The notes under the pieces: model-generated
Told to the model about the DNA's origin: nothing
Databases searched by the model: none
The model's input: the letters and a program-made list of their open reading frames with translations, nothing else
Part shown: piece by piece, positions 19,628-31,164 of the stretch
Layout of the letters: every line of letters starts with the position of its first letter
Position numbering within the stretch: the first letter of the stretch is position 1
DNA from: Buttiauxella selenatireducens
Lineage (GTDB): Bacteria > Pseudomonadota > Gammaproteobacteria > Enterobacterales > Enterobacteriaceae
NCBI RefSeq assembly: GCF_031432975.1
Contig: NZ_CP133838.1
Span: forward strand, 4,650,001-4,714,000
Length of the DNA: 64,000 bases
Direction: 5' to 3'
Position numbers and translations under genes: made by a program

Positions 19628-21262
19628 CTATCCTGTACGCCCCGTCGCCCGCAACAGCACATCAGTCAATACTTGATTCGGTAATACACTTTCCCCTCGC
19701 GAATCCAGCATCATACGACACCATGCCTCGCCCAACGGTGGAGAGAGATGTTGTAATACTTGCGTACCAGTTGCCAGTAGTGCCAGCAGCCGTGTGAGTT
19801 CCCTGCCCCACTCCTCTTGTGGTTTATGCAAACGCTGTTGTAATTGCCGCCAACTACGATCGAAATGCCGGTTTTGCCCCTTCACCTCATCAAATTCAGC
19901 GTGCAACATTTCCATCGAACCCGGTTGTTTGGCCAGAACACGCAATACATCCAGGCTCATGATATTGCCGGAGCCTTCCCAAATACTGTTCACCGGCATT
20001 TCTCGATAGATACGCGGCAGTTCGCTGTCTTCGCAATAACCGATACCCCCGAGAACTTCCATCGCCTCCGCAACAAACGGGATACCCGATTTACAGACGC
20101 TGAACTTGGCGGCTGGGGTAAAGAGGCGGCTATATGCCAATTCATGCGGGTTACCGGGTGATTCCCAGGCGCGCGCCAGACGGAACAGAAACGCCGTTTG
20201 GCCTTCAAGCTGTAAAGCCATACGTCCAAGCACCTGGCGCATAATGGGCAAGTCGATCAGCGTTTTGCCGAATGCTTGTCGTTGATGAGCGTGATACAAC
20301 GCAACCGATAGTGCGCGGCGCATCAGGCCATGGCTGCCCAGCGCGCAATCAAAGCGCGTATAACCGCCCATTTGCAGAATCGAGCGAATCCCCTCGCCTT
20401 CTTCGCCGATAAGCCATGCTGTTGCATCGAAAAATTCAGCTTCACTGCTGGCATTTGAGCGATTACCAAGTTTATCTTTTAGGCGCTCAAAGCGAACCTG
20501 ATTGTGTTGCCCATCGGGCAAAAAGCGCGGCAGGAAAAAGCAGGATAGTCCGCCTTTCGCCTGAGCAAGTACCAAATGTGCGTCGCTTTGAGGGACGGAG
20601 AAAAACCATTTATGACCCACCAGGCGATACATTTCGCCAGCGCCACGTTTGTCGATAGCTTCCGCTCGCGTGGTGTTGCTGAGTACATCCGAGCCACCCT
20701 GTTTTTCGGTCATGCCCATGCCGATCAGCAGGCCACGTTTTTGGGAGCCAGCAGAGAGATGCGCATCATACCGATCGCTAAGTAACGGTTTCAGCCACGA
20801 CTGAAACTCCTTAGGAAGATGCTTTTGCAACAACGGGATCGCACCAAAAGTCATGGTTATCGGACATAACGTGCCCGCTTCCACTTGTGCGTGCTGAACA
20901 AAACGCGCGGCACGGGCAACGAATGAACCCTGGCGAGCATCTTCCTGCCACGGCAAATTGTGTACTCGATTGGCACACAATCCCTGCATCAGCAGATGCC
21001 AGGCCGGATAAAAACGTACGTCATCGAGTCGTTCGCCGCTGGAGTCGTAACGCAGTAATTCGGGAGGATTGGTGTTTGCCAACCGCCCAAGCTCCAGTGA
21101 TTCAGCCGAGCCAAGTTGCTGGCCAATACTCGCCAGAAGCTCAGCATCCCAACCTGCACCTTCACGGGCAACAGCTTCAGTTAACGAAATATCAGAAAGA
21201 AAAAGATTACTGTTATTGAGGGGTATCGGTTGGTTAAAAACGGTATGAGTTTGCCAGCGCAT
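19628..21262 (-). CDS. aidB: Acyl-CoA dehydrogenase-like adaptive response protein AidB
   Basis: A 544-residue flavoprotein of the acyl-CoA dehydrogenase superfamily, induced by alkylation in E. coli as part of the Ada response; it binds DNA and FAD. Motifs are GMGMTEKQGGSDVLSNTTRA, KWFFSVPQSDAHLVLAQ and MEVLGGIGYCEDSELPRIYRE. Start at 21262 follows GGAGGG and matches E. coli MHWQTHTVFNQPIPL; the open frame continues upstream without homology. It is convergent with yjfN. No Ada box was identified. Confidence 0.96.
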   Translation of the reverse strand: MRWQTHTVFNQPIPLNNSNLFLSDISLTEAVAREGAGWDAELLASIGQQLGSAESLELGRLANTNPPELLRYDSSGERLDDVRFYPAWHLLMQGLCANRVHNLPWQEDARQGSFVARAARFVQHAQVEAGTLCPITMTFGAIPLLQKHLPKEFQSWLKPLLSDRYDAHLSAGSQKRGLLIGMGMTEKQGGSDVLSNTTRAEAIDKRGAGEMYRLVGHKWFFSVPQSDAHLVLAQAKGGLSCFFLPRFLPDGQHNQVRFERLKDKLGNRSNASSEAEFFDATAWLIGEEGEGIRSILQMGGYTRFDCALGSHGLMRRALSVALYHAHQRQAFGKTLIDLPIMRQVLGRMALQLEGQTAFLFRLARAWESPGNPHELAYSRLFTPAAKFSVCKSGIPFVAEAMEVLGGIGYCEDSELPRIYREMPVNSIWEGSGNIMSLDVLRVLAKQPGSMEMLHAEFDEVKGQNRHFDRSWRQLQQRLHKPQEEWGRELTRLLALLATGTQVLQHLSPPLGEAWCRMMLDSRGESVLPNQVLTDVLLRATGRTG

Positions 21263-21364
21263 CGTGTTCCCTCCATTTATGGCAATGCCATTAGTATGGA
21301 CGGTGACAGCAGTTATGCATGGAGGAGGATCACAAAGCGGGGTGCGAGCGCACCCCACTGGGAA

Positions 21365-22096
21365 TTAACTGCGTTGACGCACAGCTTCGAACAGGCAAAT
21401 ACCCGTCGCAACAGAGACGTTCAATGAAGAAACCGTCCCGGCCATTGGGATGCTGATCAGCTCATCACAATGCTCACGCGTCAGGCGACGCATGCCTTCA
21501 CCTTCAGCGCCCATCACCAGTGCCATTGGGCCAGTCATTTTGCTCTGGAATAAAGTGTGGTCAGCTTCGCCCGCTGTACCGACGATCCAGACGTTCGATT
21601 CCTGCAATAAACGCATAGTCCGAGCGAGGTTGGTCACACTGATAAGCGGAACGTGCTCTGCGGCACCGCAGGCCACTTTCTTGGCAGTCGCGTTCAACTG
21701 GGCAGATCTATCTTTCGGAACGATAACCGCATGCACGCCAGCGGCATCTGCGCTACGCAGGCAGGCACCGAGGTTGTGGGGATCGGTAACGCCATCCAGA
21801 ATGAGCAGGAACGGGGTATCGATACTGGCAAGCAGGTCCGGAATATCATTTTCCTGATACTGACGACCCGGTTTCACACGAGCAATAATGCCCTGGTGCA
21901 CCGCGCCTTCAGATTTTTCATCCAGCCATTGGCGGTTTGCCATTTGCACTGGCACACCCTGAGCTTCCAGCGCATGAATTAAAGGCATCAGACGTTTGTC
22001 TTCGCGGCCTTTAAGAATAAAGACTTCCCGAAAACGCTGGGGGGCGTTATCAAGTAGCGCCTGGACGGCGTGGATGCCGTAAATCATTTCACTCAT
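21365..22096 (-). CDS. rlmB: 23S rRNA (guanosine-2'-O)-methyltransferase RlmB (G2251)
   Basis: 243 residues, as in E. coli. The N-terminal SpoU substrate-binding domain ([15 protein letters not shown]) precedes the SPOUT knot with motif 1 [17 protein letters not shown], motif 2 [19 protein letters not shown] and motif 3 [20 protein letters not shown]. It methylates the P-loop residue G2251 with SAM. It lies downstream of rnr, separated by a palindromic repeat of about 160 bp that may uncouple the two genes. Confidence 0.97.
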   Translation of the reverse strand: MSEMIYGIHAVQALLDNAPQRFREVFILKGREDKRLMPLIHALEAQGVPVQMANRQWLDEKSEGAVHQGIIARVKPGRQYQENDIPDLLASIDTPFLLILDGVTDPHNLGACLRSADAAGVHAVIVPKDRSAQLNATAKKVACGAAEHVPLISVTNLARTMRLLQESNVWIVGTAGEADHTLFQSKMTGPMALVMGAEGEGMRRLTREHCDELISIPMAGTVSSLNVSVATGICLFEAVRQRS

Positions 22097-22150
22097 TGAT
22101 GTCACTCGTTTTAGCCGCTGATGCGACTGTGTTTGATGCTGATATGGTTG

Positions 22151-22313
22151 CCCTCACCCCAGCCCTCTCCCGCAGGAGAGGGAGAAAATCGATCCGGTTC
22201 CCCATCCCTCAGCAGAGGGAGAAAACCGATCCTGTTCCCCATCCCTCAGTAAAGGGAGAAAACCGGTCCGGTTCCCTCTCCATCAGGGAGAGGGCCAGGG
22301 TGAGGGTGGTGTT
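22151..22313. repeat. G/C-rich palindromic repeat, copy 2 (rnr-rlmB)
   Basis: The outer arms CCCTCACCCCAGCCCTCTCC and GGAGAGGGCCAGGGTGAGGG are inverted. Between them a unit of about 38 bp (GAGGGAGAAAA, then CGATCCGGTTCCCCATCC) occurs about three times with small changes. It is modular and sits right at the rnr stop, so it lies in the rnr-rlmB mRNA. Confidence 0.85.
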
Positions 22314-24765
22314 AGCTTGGTTGCTTTTTCGCTGCACGCTTAGCTTTAGTCGCTGCGGCTATTTTACGGGTTTTATCAGACGGAGTTTTTGCTTTCTTCT
22401 CCTTCTTCTCGTTCTTGTCGGCTTTCGCTTTCTTCGGTTTTGCAGGTCCTTTCTCTTTACGGAAAGCACTGTCTGGCTCGAAGTTTACGCGTTTACCACC
22501 CTGACGACGTTTTGGCCCGTTGCCGTTAGCACCTTTTTTAGCTTTGTCTTTTTCCGTTTTACCGGCACCACGTGGCGCACGAGTACTGGAGATCAAAGCA
22601 AAATCAATCTTGCGTTCATCCATGTGGACGGCTTCAACACGCACTTCTACGCGATCACCCAGACGATATGTCTGACCACCAGACTCGCCAATCAGGCGTT
22701 GCCCAATTTGGTCGAAACGGTAGTAGTCGTTATCCAGAGACGAAACATGTACCAGACCATCGATGAACAGGTCCGTCAGACGTACAAAGAAGCCGAAACC
22801 GGTAACGCTTGCGATGATCCCGGTAAAGGTCTGGCCGACTTGATCCTGCATAAAGTCACACTTCAGCCAGTCCGAAACATCACGAGTGGCTTCATCGGCA
22901 CGGCGTTCTGCCATAGAACAGTGCTGACCAAGTTGCAGCATCTCTTCCATGTCATAGTGCCAGCCACCAGACTCGGTGCTATTGCCTTTGTGCCCCTGCT
23001 CTTTTGCCAGCAGATATTTAATCGCACGGTGCAGCAGCAAGTCCGGATAACGACGAATCGGCGAAGTAAAGTGCGCATAGGATTGCAAAGCCAGGCCGAA
23101 GTGACCACGGTTTTCTGGGTCATAAACCGCCTGTTTCATGGAGCGCAGCAACATCGTTTGCAGCATTTCATGATCCGGACGATCGGCAATCGAATTCAGC
23201 AATTCGGCATAATCGCGTGGCTCTGGTTTCTGCCCGCCAGGCAGTTCCAGTCCCAGCTCTGCCAACACAGTACGGAACGAGGTGATCGCATCAGTACTTG
23301 GGCGATCGTGATCGCGGAACAGTGACGGTTCGTTATGTTTTTCAACAAAACGCGCCGCCGCAATGTTCGCAAGGATCATGCACTCTTCGATAAGCTTGTG
23401 CGCATCGTTACGAACGGTTTGTTCGACGCGCTCAATACGACGCTCAGCATTGAAGATAAACTTCGCTTCTTCGCTTTCAAACGAGATGCCACCGCGCTCG
23501 GCACGGGAAACATCCAGCACTTTATACAGGTTATGCAGCTCTTCGATGTGTTTGACCAACGGCGCGTACTGCTCACGCAATTCCTGGTCGCCCTGCAACA
23601 TATGCCACACTTTGGTGTAGGTCAGACGCGCATGAGAGCTCATTACCGCTTCGTAGAATTTCGAACCCGTCAGGCGGCCCGTCGAAGAGATGGTCATTTC
23701 GCAGACCATGCACAGACGGTCAACCTGTGGGTTCAGTGAGCACAAACCGTTAGACAGCACTTCCGGTAGCATCGGGATGACCTGCGACGGGAAGTAGACT
23801 GACGTGCCACGGTTGCGCGCTTCTTTGTCCAGCGCGGTTGGCGGACGGACATAATAACTTACGTCAGCAATGGCCACCCACAAACGCCAGCCACCGCCAC
23901 GTTTTTTCTCACAGAACACGGCATCATCGAAGTCACGCGCATCTTCACCATCAATGGTGACGAGCGGCAGATCGCGCAGATCGACACGACCGACCTTAGC
24001 TTCCTCTGGCACTTGTTCTTTCAACGACGCAACTTGCGCTTCAACTTCTGGCGGCCAGACATAAGGGATTTCATGGGTGCGCAGCGCCATATCAACGGCC
24101 ATGCCGGTACCCATGTTATCGCCCAGCACTTCAACGATTTTGCCCACGGCTTTAGTGCGGCGAGTTGGACGTTGGGTAAGTTCAACCACCACCACAAAGC
24201 CCATTCGTGCGCCCATCAGTTCTTCTGGTGGGATCAGAATGTCGAAGCTCAAACGGCTATCGTCTGGCACCACGAAACCAATGCCTGCATCGGTAAAGTA
24301 GCGGCCAACGATTTGCCCTGTTCTTGGCTCCAGCACACGTACAATACGCGCTTCGCGGCGACCTTTACGATCGGCCCCCAGTGGTTGCGCCAGCACAATG
24401 TCGCCGTGCATACACATTTTCATCTGTTCGGATGAAAGATAGAGATCGTCTTTACGACCTTCTACACGCAGGAAGCCGAAACCATCGCGATGGCCGATAA
24501 CTTTGCCTTTTAGCAAATCAAGACGTTCTGGCAGGGCGTAACACTGGCGACGGGTAAAGACCAACTGACCATCGCGTTCCATGGCACGCAGACGGCGGCG
24601 CAACGCTTCTAGTTGCTCTTCACCGGTAATATTGAGTTCTTCAGCCAGTTCGTCACGATTGGCTGGTTTTTCACGTTTGGAGAGATGGGCGAGAATAAAC
24701 TCCCGGCTTGGGATCGGGTTTTCGTATTTTTCGGCTTCTCGTTCCTGAAAAGGATCTTTTGACAT
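22312..24765 (-). CDS. rnr: Exoribonuclease R
   Basis: An 817-residue 3'-5' exoribonuclease of the RNB family. Order: N-terminal HTH_12 (about residues 22-85), cold-shock domains with [20 protein letters not shown], the RNB catalytic domain with Asp residues in [16 protein letters not shown] (about 275-290), an S1 domain ([20 protein letters not shown], about 640-725), and a Lys-rich tail from about 730. The tail is the part bound by trans-translation factors in E. coli. It degrades structured RNA and defective mRNA. Cotranscribed with nsrR upstream and rlmB downstream. Confidence 0.97.
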   Translation of the reverse strand: MSKDPFQEREAEKYENPIPSREFILAHLSKREKPANRDELAEELNITGEEQLEALRRRLRAMERDGQLVFTRRQCYALPERLDLLKGKVIGHRDGFGFLRVEGRKDDLYLSSEQMKMCMHGDIVLAQPLGADRKGRREARIVRVLEPRTGQIVGRYFTDAGIGFVVPDDSRLSFDILIPPEELMGARMGFVVVVELTQRPTRRTKAVGKIVEVLGDNMGTGMAVDMALRTHEIPYVWPPEVEAQVASLKEQVPEEAKVGRVDLRDLPLVTIDGEDARDFDDAVFCEKKRGGGWRLWVAIADVSYYVRPPTALDKEARNRGTSVYFPSQVIPMLPEVLSNGLCSLNPQVDRLCMVCEMTISSTGRLTGSKFYEAVMSSHARLTYTKVWHMLQGDQELREQYAPLVKHIEELHNLYKVLDVSRAERGGISFESEEAKFIFNAERRIERVEQTVRNDAHKLIEECMILANIAAARFVEKHNEPSLFRDHDRPSTDAITSFRTVLAELGLELPGGQKPEPRDYAELLNSIADRPDHEMLQTMLLRSMKQAVYDPENRGHFGLALQSYAHFTSPIRRYPDLLLHRAIKYLLAKEQGHKGNSTESGGWHYDMEEMLQLGQHCSMAERRADEATRDVSDWLKCDFMQDQVGQTFTGIIASVTGFGFFVRLTDLFIDGLVHVSSLDNDYYRFDQIGQRLIGESGGQTYRLGDRVEVRVEAVHMDERKIDFALISSTRAPRGAGKTEKDKAKKGANGNGPKRRQGGKRVNFEPDSAFRKEKGPAKPKKAKADKNEKKEKKAKTPSDKTRKIAAATKAKRAAKKQPS

Positions 24766-24804
24766 TGCGGTTCCTCCGTTGTCATCTGCTGAGGAAATCG
24801 TAAT

Positions 24805-25230
24805 TTATTCCACCAGCAATAATTTGTAGAGCGGTTGGTTTTGGTCCACCAAATCGGCCAGCGTGTGCTTATCTAGCTCTGTTAGAAAGCTTTGCACCGC
24901 CTGGGCCAGTGCCTGTTTCAGGCGACATGCGGGTGTAATATGACAAAACTCACTACTACAGTTCACCAAAGAAAGCGGTTCCAGCTCGCGCACCACATCA
25001 CCAACGCGGATAGATTCCGCCGGTTTGCCGAGGCGAATGCCACCGTTTTTGCCGCGCACTGCCGTCACGTAGCCTGCACGACTGAGTTGATTGATGATTT
25101 TCACCATATGATTACGTGACACGCCGTACACCTCTGTCACCTCAGAAATGCTAGTCATCTTGCCTTCTGGCAAAGACGCCATATAAATCAAAGCACGTAA
25201 ACCGTAATCAGTAAAACTCGTTAACTGCAC
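24805..25230 (-). CDS. nsrR: Nitric-oxide-sensing repressor NsrR (Rrf2 family)
   Basis: A 141-residue Rrf2 regulator with an N-terminal winged helix ([50 protein letters not shown]). The cluster-binding Cys residues are C91, C96 and C102 in [18 protein letters not shown]; Asp8 is also conserved. The GTG start at 25230 gives exactly the E. coli length and is preceded by AGAGGT. NO destroys the Fe-S cluster and lifts repression. A near-perfect operator for it lies upstream of ytfE at 4890-4912. First gene of nsrR-rnr-rlmB. Confidence 0.97.
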   Translation of the reverse strand: MQLTSFTDYGLRALIYMASLPEGKMTSISEVTEVYGVSRNHMVKIINQLSRAGYVTAVRGKNGGIRLGKPAESIRVGDVVRELEPLSLVNCSSEFCHITPACRLKQALAQAVQSFLTELDKHTLADLVDQNQPLYKLLLVE

Positions 25231-25362
25231 ATCAACCTCTTGGGTGGGAGGGGAAACACTTGTCGCCATTGTGGCGATATATTGATGATAAACCAGCCGT
25301 ATGTTTGGCGGCTAATTTATTTAACGGGGAAGGTGGATAAAACGACAGGGGGAAAACAATAT

Positions 25363-25383
25363 GGGGCGTGCCAGGCACACCCC
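25363..25383 (-). terminator. Weak terminator of purA
   Basis: A GGGGTGTGC/GCACGCCCC stem on the minus strand is followed by ATATTGTTTTCC, a poor T-run. Confidence 0.5.
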
Positions 25384-25392
25384 ATCACACAA

Positions 25393-26694
<1,302 letters not shown>

Positions 26695-26793
26695 TCAAAA
26701 TCACCGTTTGCTTAAAAAAGGATTCTACCATCGGTTTCCATGATGATCAGCCCTTTTAGTCCACAAAATGACAATCAGTATCCTGAATGATAT

Positions 26794-26991
26794 TCAGCCA
26801 CTCATACGACTCAACATATAGTAGATAACGACTCCCGCAACCACTAGTCCACCACCAAAACGGCGCAACGTGTTGTCGGGAAGCTGAGTTAAAGCGGCAA
26901 TCATTCGGCGCCACATACGCGGATAAAGCACTGGCCCGAGTCCTTCGAGCACTAAAACTAACGCTAATGCCATCCAGATAGTCGAATTCAT
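26794..26991 (-). CDS. yjeT: Small inner-membrane protein YjeT (DUF2065)
   Basis: 65 residues with two hydrophobic helices (IWMALALVLVLEGLGPVLYP and GGGLVVAGVVIYYML). Same length as E. coli YjeT; start at 26991 follows GAGGG. Function unknown. It lies 62 bp downstream of hflC past a terminator and may be an independent or readthrough member of that operon. Confidence 0.9.
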   Translation of the reverse strand: MNSTIWMALALVLVLEGLGPVLYPRMWRRMIAALTQLPDNTLRRFGGGLVVAGVVIYYMLSRMSG

Positions 26992-27010
26992 ATTTCCCTC
27001 AAACACCAAT

Positions 27011-27035
27011 AAAAAAGAGCCGGTTAGACCGGCTC
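27011..27035 (-). terminator. Terminator of the hfq-hflX-hflK-hflC operon
   Basis: A GAGCCGGT-loop-ACCGGCTC stem on the minus strand is followed by TTTTTT, directly after hflC. Confidence 0.9.
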
Positions 27036-27053
27036 TTGTATCACTCGCGAAGA

Positions 27054-28058
27054 TTAACGTGAACTGTTCGCTGGTGTTTTCATGTAACGGAAGAAATCAC
27101 TCTCCGGACTTAACACCATCACGTCCTGACCAGAGTTGAAGCTTGCCTCGTAAGCACGCAGGCTACGAATAAAGGCATAGAAGTCTGGATCCTGGCTGAA
27201 TGCGTCAGCAAACAGTTTGGCAGCTTCAGCATCACCTTCACCACGGCTAATACGACCCTGACGCTCAGCTTCTGCCAAAGTACGAGTGACCTCGTAGTCG
27301 GCGGTAGCACGCAGCTTCTCAGCTTCTTCCTGACCTTGTGAACGGTGACGACGAGCAACAGCTTCACGCTCTGCACGCATACGGTTGTAGATGGCTTCAG
27401 AAACTTCTGCTGGCAGGTTGATCTGCTTGATACGCACATCGACCACTTCGATACCCAGCGCTGCCATACTGTTCGGGTTAACCACTGGCACTTTGCCTTT
27501 GGTTTCCGCCGTTACACGCGCAGCAGCCGAGGCAATGGCATCGTCCGCAGCAGGTGTTGACACTTCATCATCAGCGCCCGCTGTACCAGAGTTCAGCGCA
27601 TCACGTACATCCAGAGTCAGACGGCCACGAGAATCAGTCACGATGTCTTTCACATCAAGACGACCAATTTCAGAACGCAGACGGTCACTAAATTTACGTT
27701 TTAACAGCACTTCTGCCTGAGAAACATCACCACCACCGGTTGCCAGGTAGTAACGACTGAAATCGCTGATACGCCATTTGATGTAAGAATCAACGATCAG
27801 GTCTTTTTTCTCTTTGGTAACAAAGCGATCGGCCTGGTTGTCCATGGTCTGAATACGCGCATCAAGCGTTTTTACCGACTCGATAAACGGTACTTTGAAA
27901 TGCAGACCTGGCTCATAGACCACGGGTTTGTTTTCATCGTCACGCAACACTTTACCGAAGCGTAACGTAATCCCGCGCTCGCCTTCCTGTACCACGAAGA
28001 CCGAGGTAAACAGCACTACCAGCACGATGATAATTAAAGCAATGACTGACTTACGCAT
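27054..28058 (-). CDS. hflC: FtsH protease modulator HflC
   Basis: A 334-residue SPFH/band-7 protein with one N-terminal membrane anchor (ALIIIVLVVLFTSVFVVQEG) and a large periplasmic part. With HflK it forms the ring assembly that encloses FtsH in the inner membrane and limits which membrane proteins it degrades. The AEREAVARRHRSQGQEEAEK helix is typical. It starts 2 bp after the hflK stop. Confidence 0.97.
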   Translation of the reverse strand: MRKSVIALIIIVLVVLFTSVFVVQEGERGITLRFGKVLRDDENKPVVYEPGLHFKVPFIESVKTLDARIQTMDNQADRFVTKEKKDLIVDSYIKWRISDFSRYYLATGGGDVSQAEVLLKRKFSDRLRSEIGRLDVKDIVTDSRGRLTLDVRDALNSGTAGADDEVSTPAADDAIASAAARVTAETKGKVPVVNPNSMAALGIEVVDVRIKQINLPAEVSEAIYNRMRAEREAVARRHRSQGQEEAEKLRATADYEVTRTLAEAERQGRISRGEGDAEAAKLFADAFSQDPDFYAFIRSLRAYEASFNSGQDVMVLSPESDFFRYMKTPANSSR

Positions 28059-28060
28059 CG

Positions 28061-29323
28061 TTATTCACTCCCTACGCGCTGGTTATCAGTGCGCTGTGCA
28101 TCGGCACGGCGCTGATCCATGATATCGCCCCGACTTGATGAGGACTGTGTGCTGGCGCTACCGCTGCTAGAGCTGGATGCCGGCGGCAGACGTAACAAGT
28201 TGTTTGCCGCACTGGTGTCACTCTTTGCTGCAGGTTGTGAGCCACCTTTCAGCATCTGATCCAGAGGCAGAACCATCAGGTTGCCACCTTTGTCGTTAAC
28301 CAGAACTTTACGGGTATGGCTAAGCACTTTTTCCATGGTTTCGATATACAGACGCTCACGGGTAATTTCCGGTGCGGCTTTATATTCCGGCAACATCTTG
28401 GCAAAGCGAGCAACTTCACCCTGCGCTTCTAACACGGTCTGTGTTTTATAAGCACGAGCTTCTTCAAGAATACGCTGCGCCTGACCATTAGCACGTGGCT
28501 GAACTTCGTTGGTATAGGCTTCTGCTTCACGGATATATTGCTGTTCGTTTTCACGTGCGGAAATCGCATCATCAAACGCAGCTTTCACCTCTTCCGGCGG
28601 ACGAGCAGCCTGGAAGTTGACGTCCAGCAAGGTGATACCCATGTTGTACGGGCGAATGGTTTCTTCCAGCTCGCGCTGAGTATCATTACGAATGATGGTA
28701 CGACCCTCTGTGAGGATCTTATCCATGGTGTATTTACCAATTACACCACGCAGTGCGCTGTCGGTAGCCTGTCGCAGGCTGTCGTCTGCGCTGGTTACGC
28801 TGTACAGATAGTTGCGTGGATCGGTCACACGATACTGGACGTTCATTTCGACACGAACCACGTTCTCATCGGACGTCAGCATCACACCAGAAGCCGCCAA
28901 TTCGCGGACTGCTTCAACGTTGACTGCTGTGACTTTGTCAATAAAGGTCGGTTTCCAGTTCAGGCCCGGCTCAACCAAATGGCTGAATTGACCAAAACGC
29001 GTCACAACACCACGTTCAGCTTCTTTAATGGTATAGAACCCAGTTGCAGCCCAAATAACCACGGCTACAGCAGCAACGATGCCGACCATACGGCCACCGA
29101 CGTGAGGACGCGGAAGTTGTGAAGAACCACCACCGGTACCACCACCACCGCTTTTACCGCCACCAAGGCCGCCGAGTTTTTTGCTTAATTTCCGGAAGAT
29201 ATCATCCAGATCAGGAGGCCCCTGATCCCGCCCTCCTTTCTTCTCCCCAGAGTCGCCGCCAGGTTTGCTGCTTCCCCACGGGTCGCGGTCCTGTCCGTTA
29301 TTACCGGGCTGATTCCACGCCAT
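28061..29323 (-). CDS. hflK: FtsH protease modulator HflK
   Basis: A 420-residue SPFH protein. A Gly-rich cytoplasmic N-terminus (GGLGGGKSGGGGTGGG, about residues 50-68) precedes one transmembrane segment (VGIVAAVAVVIWAATGFYTI, about 80-100), the band-7 domain, a long helical stretch and a Ser-rich C-terminus. Partner of HflC in the FtsH complex. It lies 74 bp after hflX. Confidence 0.97.
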   Translation of the reverse strand: MAWNQPGNNGQDRDPWGSSKPGGDSGEKKGGRDQGPPDLDDIFRKLSKKLGGLGGGKSGGGGTGGGSSQLPRPHVGGRMVGIVAAVAVVIWAATGFYTIKEAERGVVTRFGQFSHLVEPGLNWKPTFIDKVTAVNVEAVRELAASGVMLTSDENVVRVEMNVQYRVTDPRNYLYSVTSADDSLRQATDSALRGVIGKYTMDKILTEGRTIIRNDTQRELEETIRPYNMGITLLDVNFQAARPPEEVKAAFDDAISARENEQQYIREAEAYTNEVQPRANGQAQRILEEARAYKTQTVLEAQGEVARFAKMLPEYKAAPEITRERLYIETMEKVLSHTRKVLVNDKGGNLMVLPLDQMLKGGSQPAAKSDTSAANNLLRLPPASSSSSGSASTQSSSSRGDIMDQRRADAQRTDNQRVGSE

Positions 29324-29397
29324 GTTTATGCTCCATATTTGTTGTGCGGTGATATCCCCCGAAGGGGAAAAAGTCTTCAGGACATTCCCTTGACTTG

Positions 29398-30678
29398 CTA
29401 GACAATATAGTCAGCGAGTGCCGGTTCTTGTTTACAGAGGCGGCGCCAGTCAACAATAGGCATACGAATTTGTAAGCCAACACTGCCGTCCTCCTCCATC
29501 CACTCTTTTTCTATTGCCTGAAGCTGATAAAAACGGCTTCGCAGTCGCCCAGCCTGGGGGGGCAAGCACAATGTATGTTGTGCAATTTCACCAGATAAAC
29601 GCTCAGTCAAAGCCTGGAAAAGCAGTGGAACGCCGTCACCGGTCTGGGCAGAAAGCCAGACCCGTATCGGCATATTTTCATCATCTCTGTCGATACGCGG
29701 AACAAAGTCATCCAACATATCTATTTTATTCATCACTAGCAGAGTAGGAATTTCATTGGCCTCAATCTCTTCGAGAACGGTATCAACCGCGGCAATGTTT
29801 TCCTGGATCCTGAGGTCGCTTGCATCAATGACATGTAATAACAATGTCGCCTGACGCGTTTCCTGCAAGGTCGCTTTAAAGGCAGCCACTAAGTCATGTG
29901 GCAGATGACGAATAAAACCTACTGTATCTGCCAGAATGGTTTCGCCAACATCCACCACGTCAATACGACGCAATGTTGGATCCAGTGTGGCAAATAACTG
30001 ATCTGCGGCATACACGTCTGCAGCTGTTATTTGGTTAAACAGAGTGGATTTACCGGCGTTGGTGTAGCCCACAAGAGAAACGGTTGGAACGTCAGCCTTG
30101 GCACGCGATCTTCGCCCTTGTTCACGCTGTTTTTCGACTCGTTCTAAGCGACCAAGGATCTGCATTATCCGATTGCGCAGCAAGCGGCGGTCGGTTTCGA
30201 GCTGAGTTTCCCCAGGTCCTCGTGAACCTATCCCCCCACCCTGACGCTCAAGGTGGGTCCAGCCGCGTACAAGGCGAGTTGCCATGTGACGTAACTGAGC
30301 CAGTTCAACTTGCAACTTACCTTCATGGGTACGTGCACGTTGAGCAAAAATATCTAATATCAGGCCGGTTCTGTCGACGACACGACATTCACACAGCGCT
30401 TCGAGGTTACGCTCCTGAGCTGGAGACAACGCATGATCAAACAAAATGACCGATGCCCCAGTGGCTTTCACTGCATCGGCAATTTCACTTGCCTTACCTT
30501 CACCAACAAAATACTTCGGGTGAGGAGCTTTACGGCTACCAGTAACGACCTCTAACGCTTCGACGCCAGCTGAAGAGACCAGGGATTCAAACTCATCCAG
30601 ATCTTCTTTATTTTTGTCTTGCGTAAAATAGATGTGTACCAGCACCGCCTGCTCACCGGCATCATAACGGTCAAACAA
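29398..30678 (-). CDS. hflX: Ribosome-splitting GTPase HflX
   Basis: A 426-residue Obg-class GTPase with an N-terminal HflX domain (GSRKAPHPKYFVGEGKA, FDHALSPAQERNLE), a helical linker (GPGETQLETDRRLLRNR), and a G domain: G1 GYTNAGKST, G3 DTVGFIRHLPH, G4 NKID. It rescues stalled ribosomes after heat stress in E. coli. The TTG start at 30678 follows GAGGT. A strong hairpin lies between hfq and this start, so its expression probably depends on readthrough. Confidence 0.96.
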   Translation of the reverse strand: MFDRYDAGEQAVLVHIYFTQDKNKEDLDEFESLVSSAGVEALEVVTGSRKAPHPKYFVGEGKASEIADAVKATGASVILFDHALSPAQERNLEALCECRVVDRTGLILDIFAQRARTHEGKLQVELAQLRHMATRLVRGWTHLERQGGGIGSRGPGETQLETDRRLLRNRIMQILGRLERVEKQREQGRRSRAKADVPTVSLVGYTNAGKSTLFNQITAADVYAADQLFATLDPTLRRIDVVDVGETILADTVGFIRHLPHDLVAAFKATLQETRQATLLLHVIDASDLRIQENIAAVDTVLEEIEANEIPTLLVMNKIDMLDDFVPRIDRDDENMPIRVWLSAQTGDGVPLLFQALTERLSGEIAQHTLCLPPQAGRLRSRFYQLQAIEKEWMEEDGSVGLQIRMPIVDWRRLCKQEPALADYIV

Positions 30679-30692
30679 GCGTATAACCTCTC

Positions 30693-30730
30693 AAAAAGAC
30701 CAGCGGGGAACCCAGCATCCCTGGTTCCCC
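30693..30730 (-). terminator. Hairpin between hfq and hflX
   Basis: A GGGGAACC.../GGGTTCCCC stem on the minus strand is followed by GCTGGTCTTTTTGAG. It falls just before the hflX SD. It would end or reduce hfq transcription, leaving partial readthrough to hflX-hflK-hflC. Confidence 0.75.
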
Positions 30731-30753
30731 GGCTTGGAAAAACAACGTTAGCC

Positions 30754-31062
30754 TTATTCGGCGTCTTCGTTGTCTTGTTGTGGCGCAGAACCTTGCGCAC
30801 TTCCACCATGGTGGTAGCTGCCAGAACCGCTAGTACCGGTGTTATTGCTGTGATGAGATACCGGACGAGACGGAACAACAGTTGAAATCGCGTGCTTATA
30901 GACCATCTGGCTAACCGTGTTTTTCAACAGGATCACAAACTGATCAAAAGACTCAATCTGACCTTGCAGCTTAATACCATTCACCAAATAAATAGAAACT
31001 GGAACACGTTCGCGACGCAGTGCGTTCAAGAACGGATCTTGTAATGATTGCCCCTTAGCCAT
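30754..31062 (-). CDS. hfq: RNA chaperone Hfq
   Basis: 102 residues, the E. coli length. The Sm fold is in the first 65-70 residues ([20 protein letters not shown], Sm1 FDQFVILL, Sm2 [10 protein letters not shown]), followed by a flexible tail rich in Gly, Ser, His and Gln with an acidic end (DNEDAE). Only the tail differs notably from E. coli. It pairs sRNAs with mRNAs. It lies 102 bp after miaA; in E. coli there are promoters within miaA. Confidence 0.98.
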   Translation of the reverse strand: MAKGQSLQDPFLNALRRERVPVSIYLVNGIKLQGQIESFDQFVILLKNTVSQMVYKHAISTVVPSRPVSHHSNNTGTSGSGSYHHGGSAQGSAPQQDNEDAE

Positions 31063-31164
31063 TCTATCTTTTCCTTATATGCTTGTTGTTTGTAACTCAA
31101 GAACCCTGAGGCTCTGAAAAACTGCGTAAGATACTGCGCACCATAACGATTCAATTGTACACAT

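Noticed and set aside
22096..23325. 409-codon open frame opposite rnr
   Set aside because: Antisense shadow of a conserved, codon-biased gene; the product has no recognisable domain and its first part reads through the repeat.
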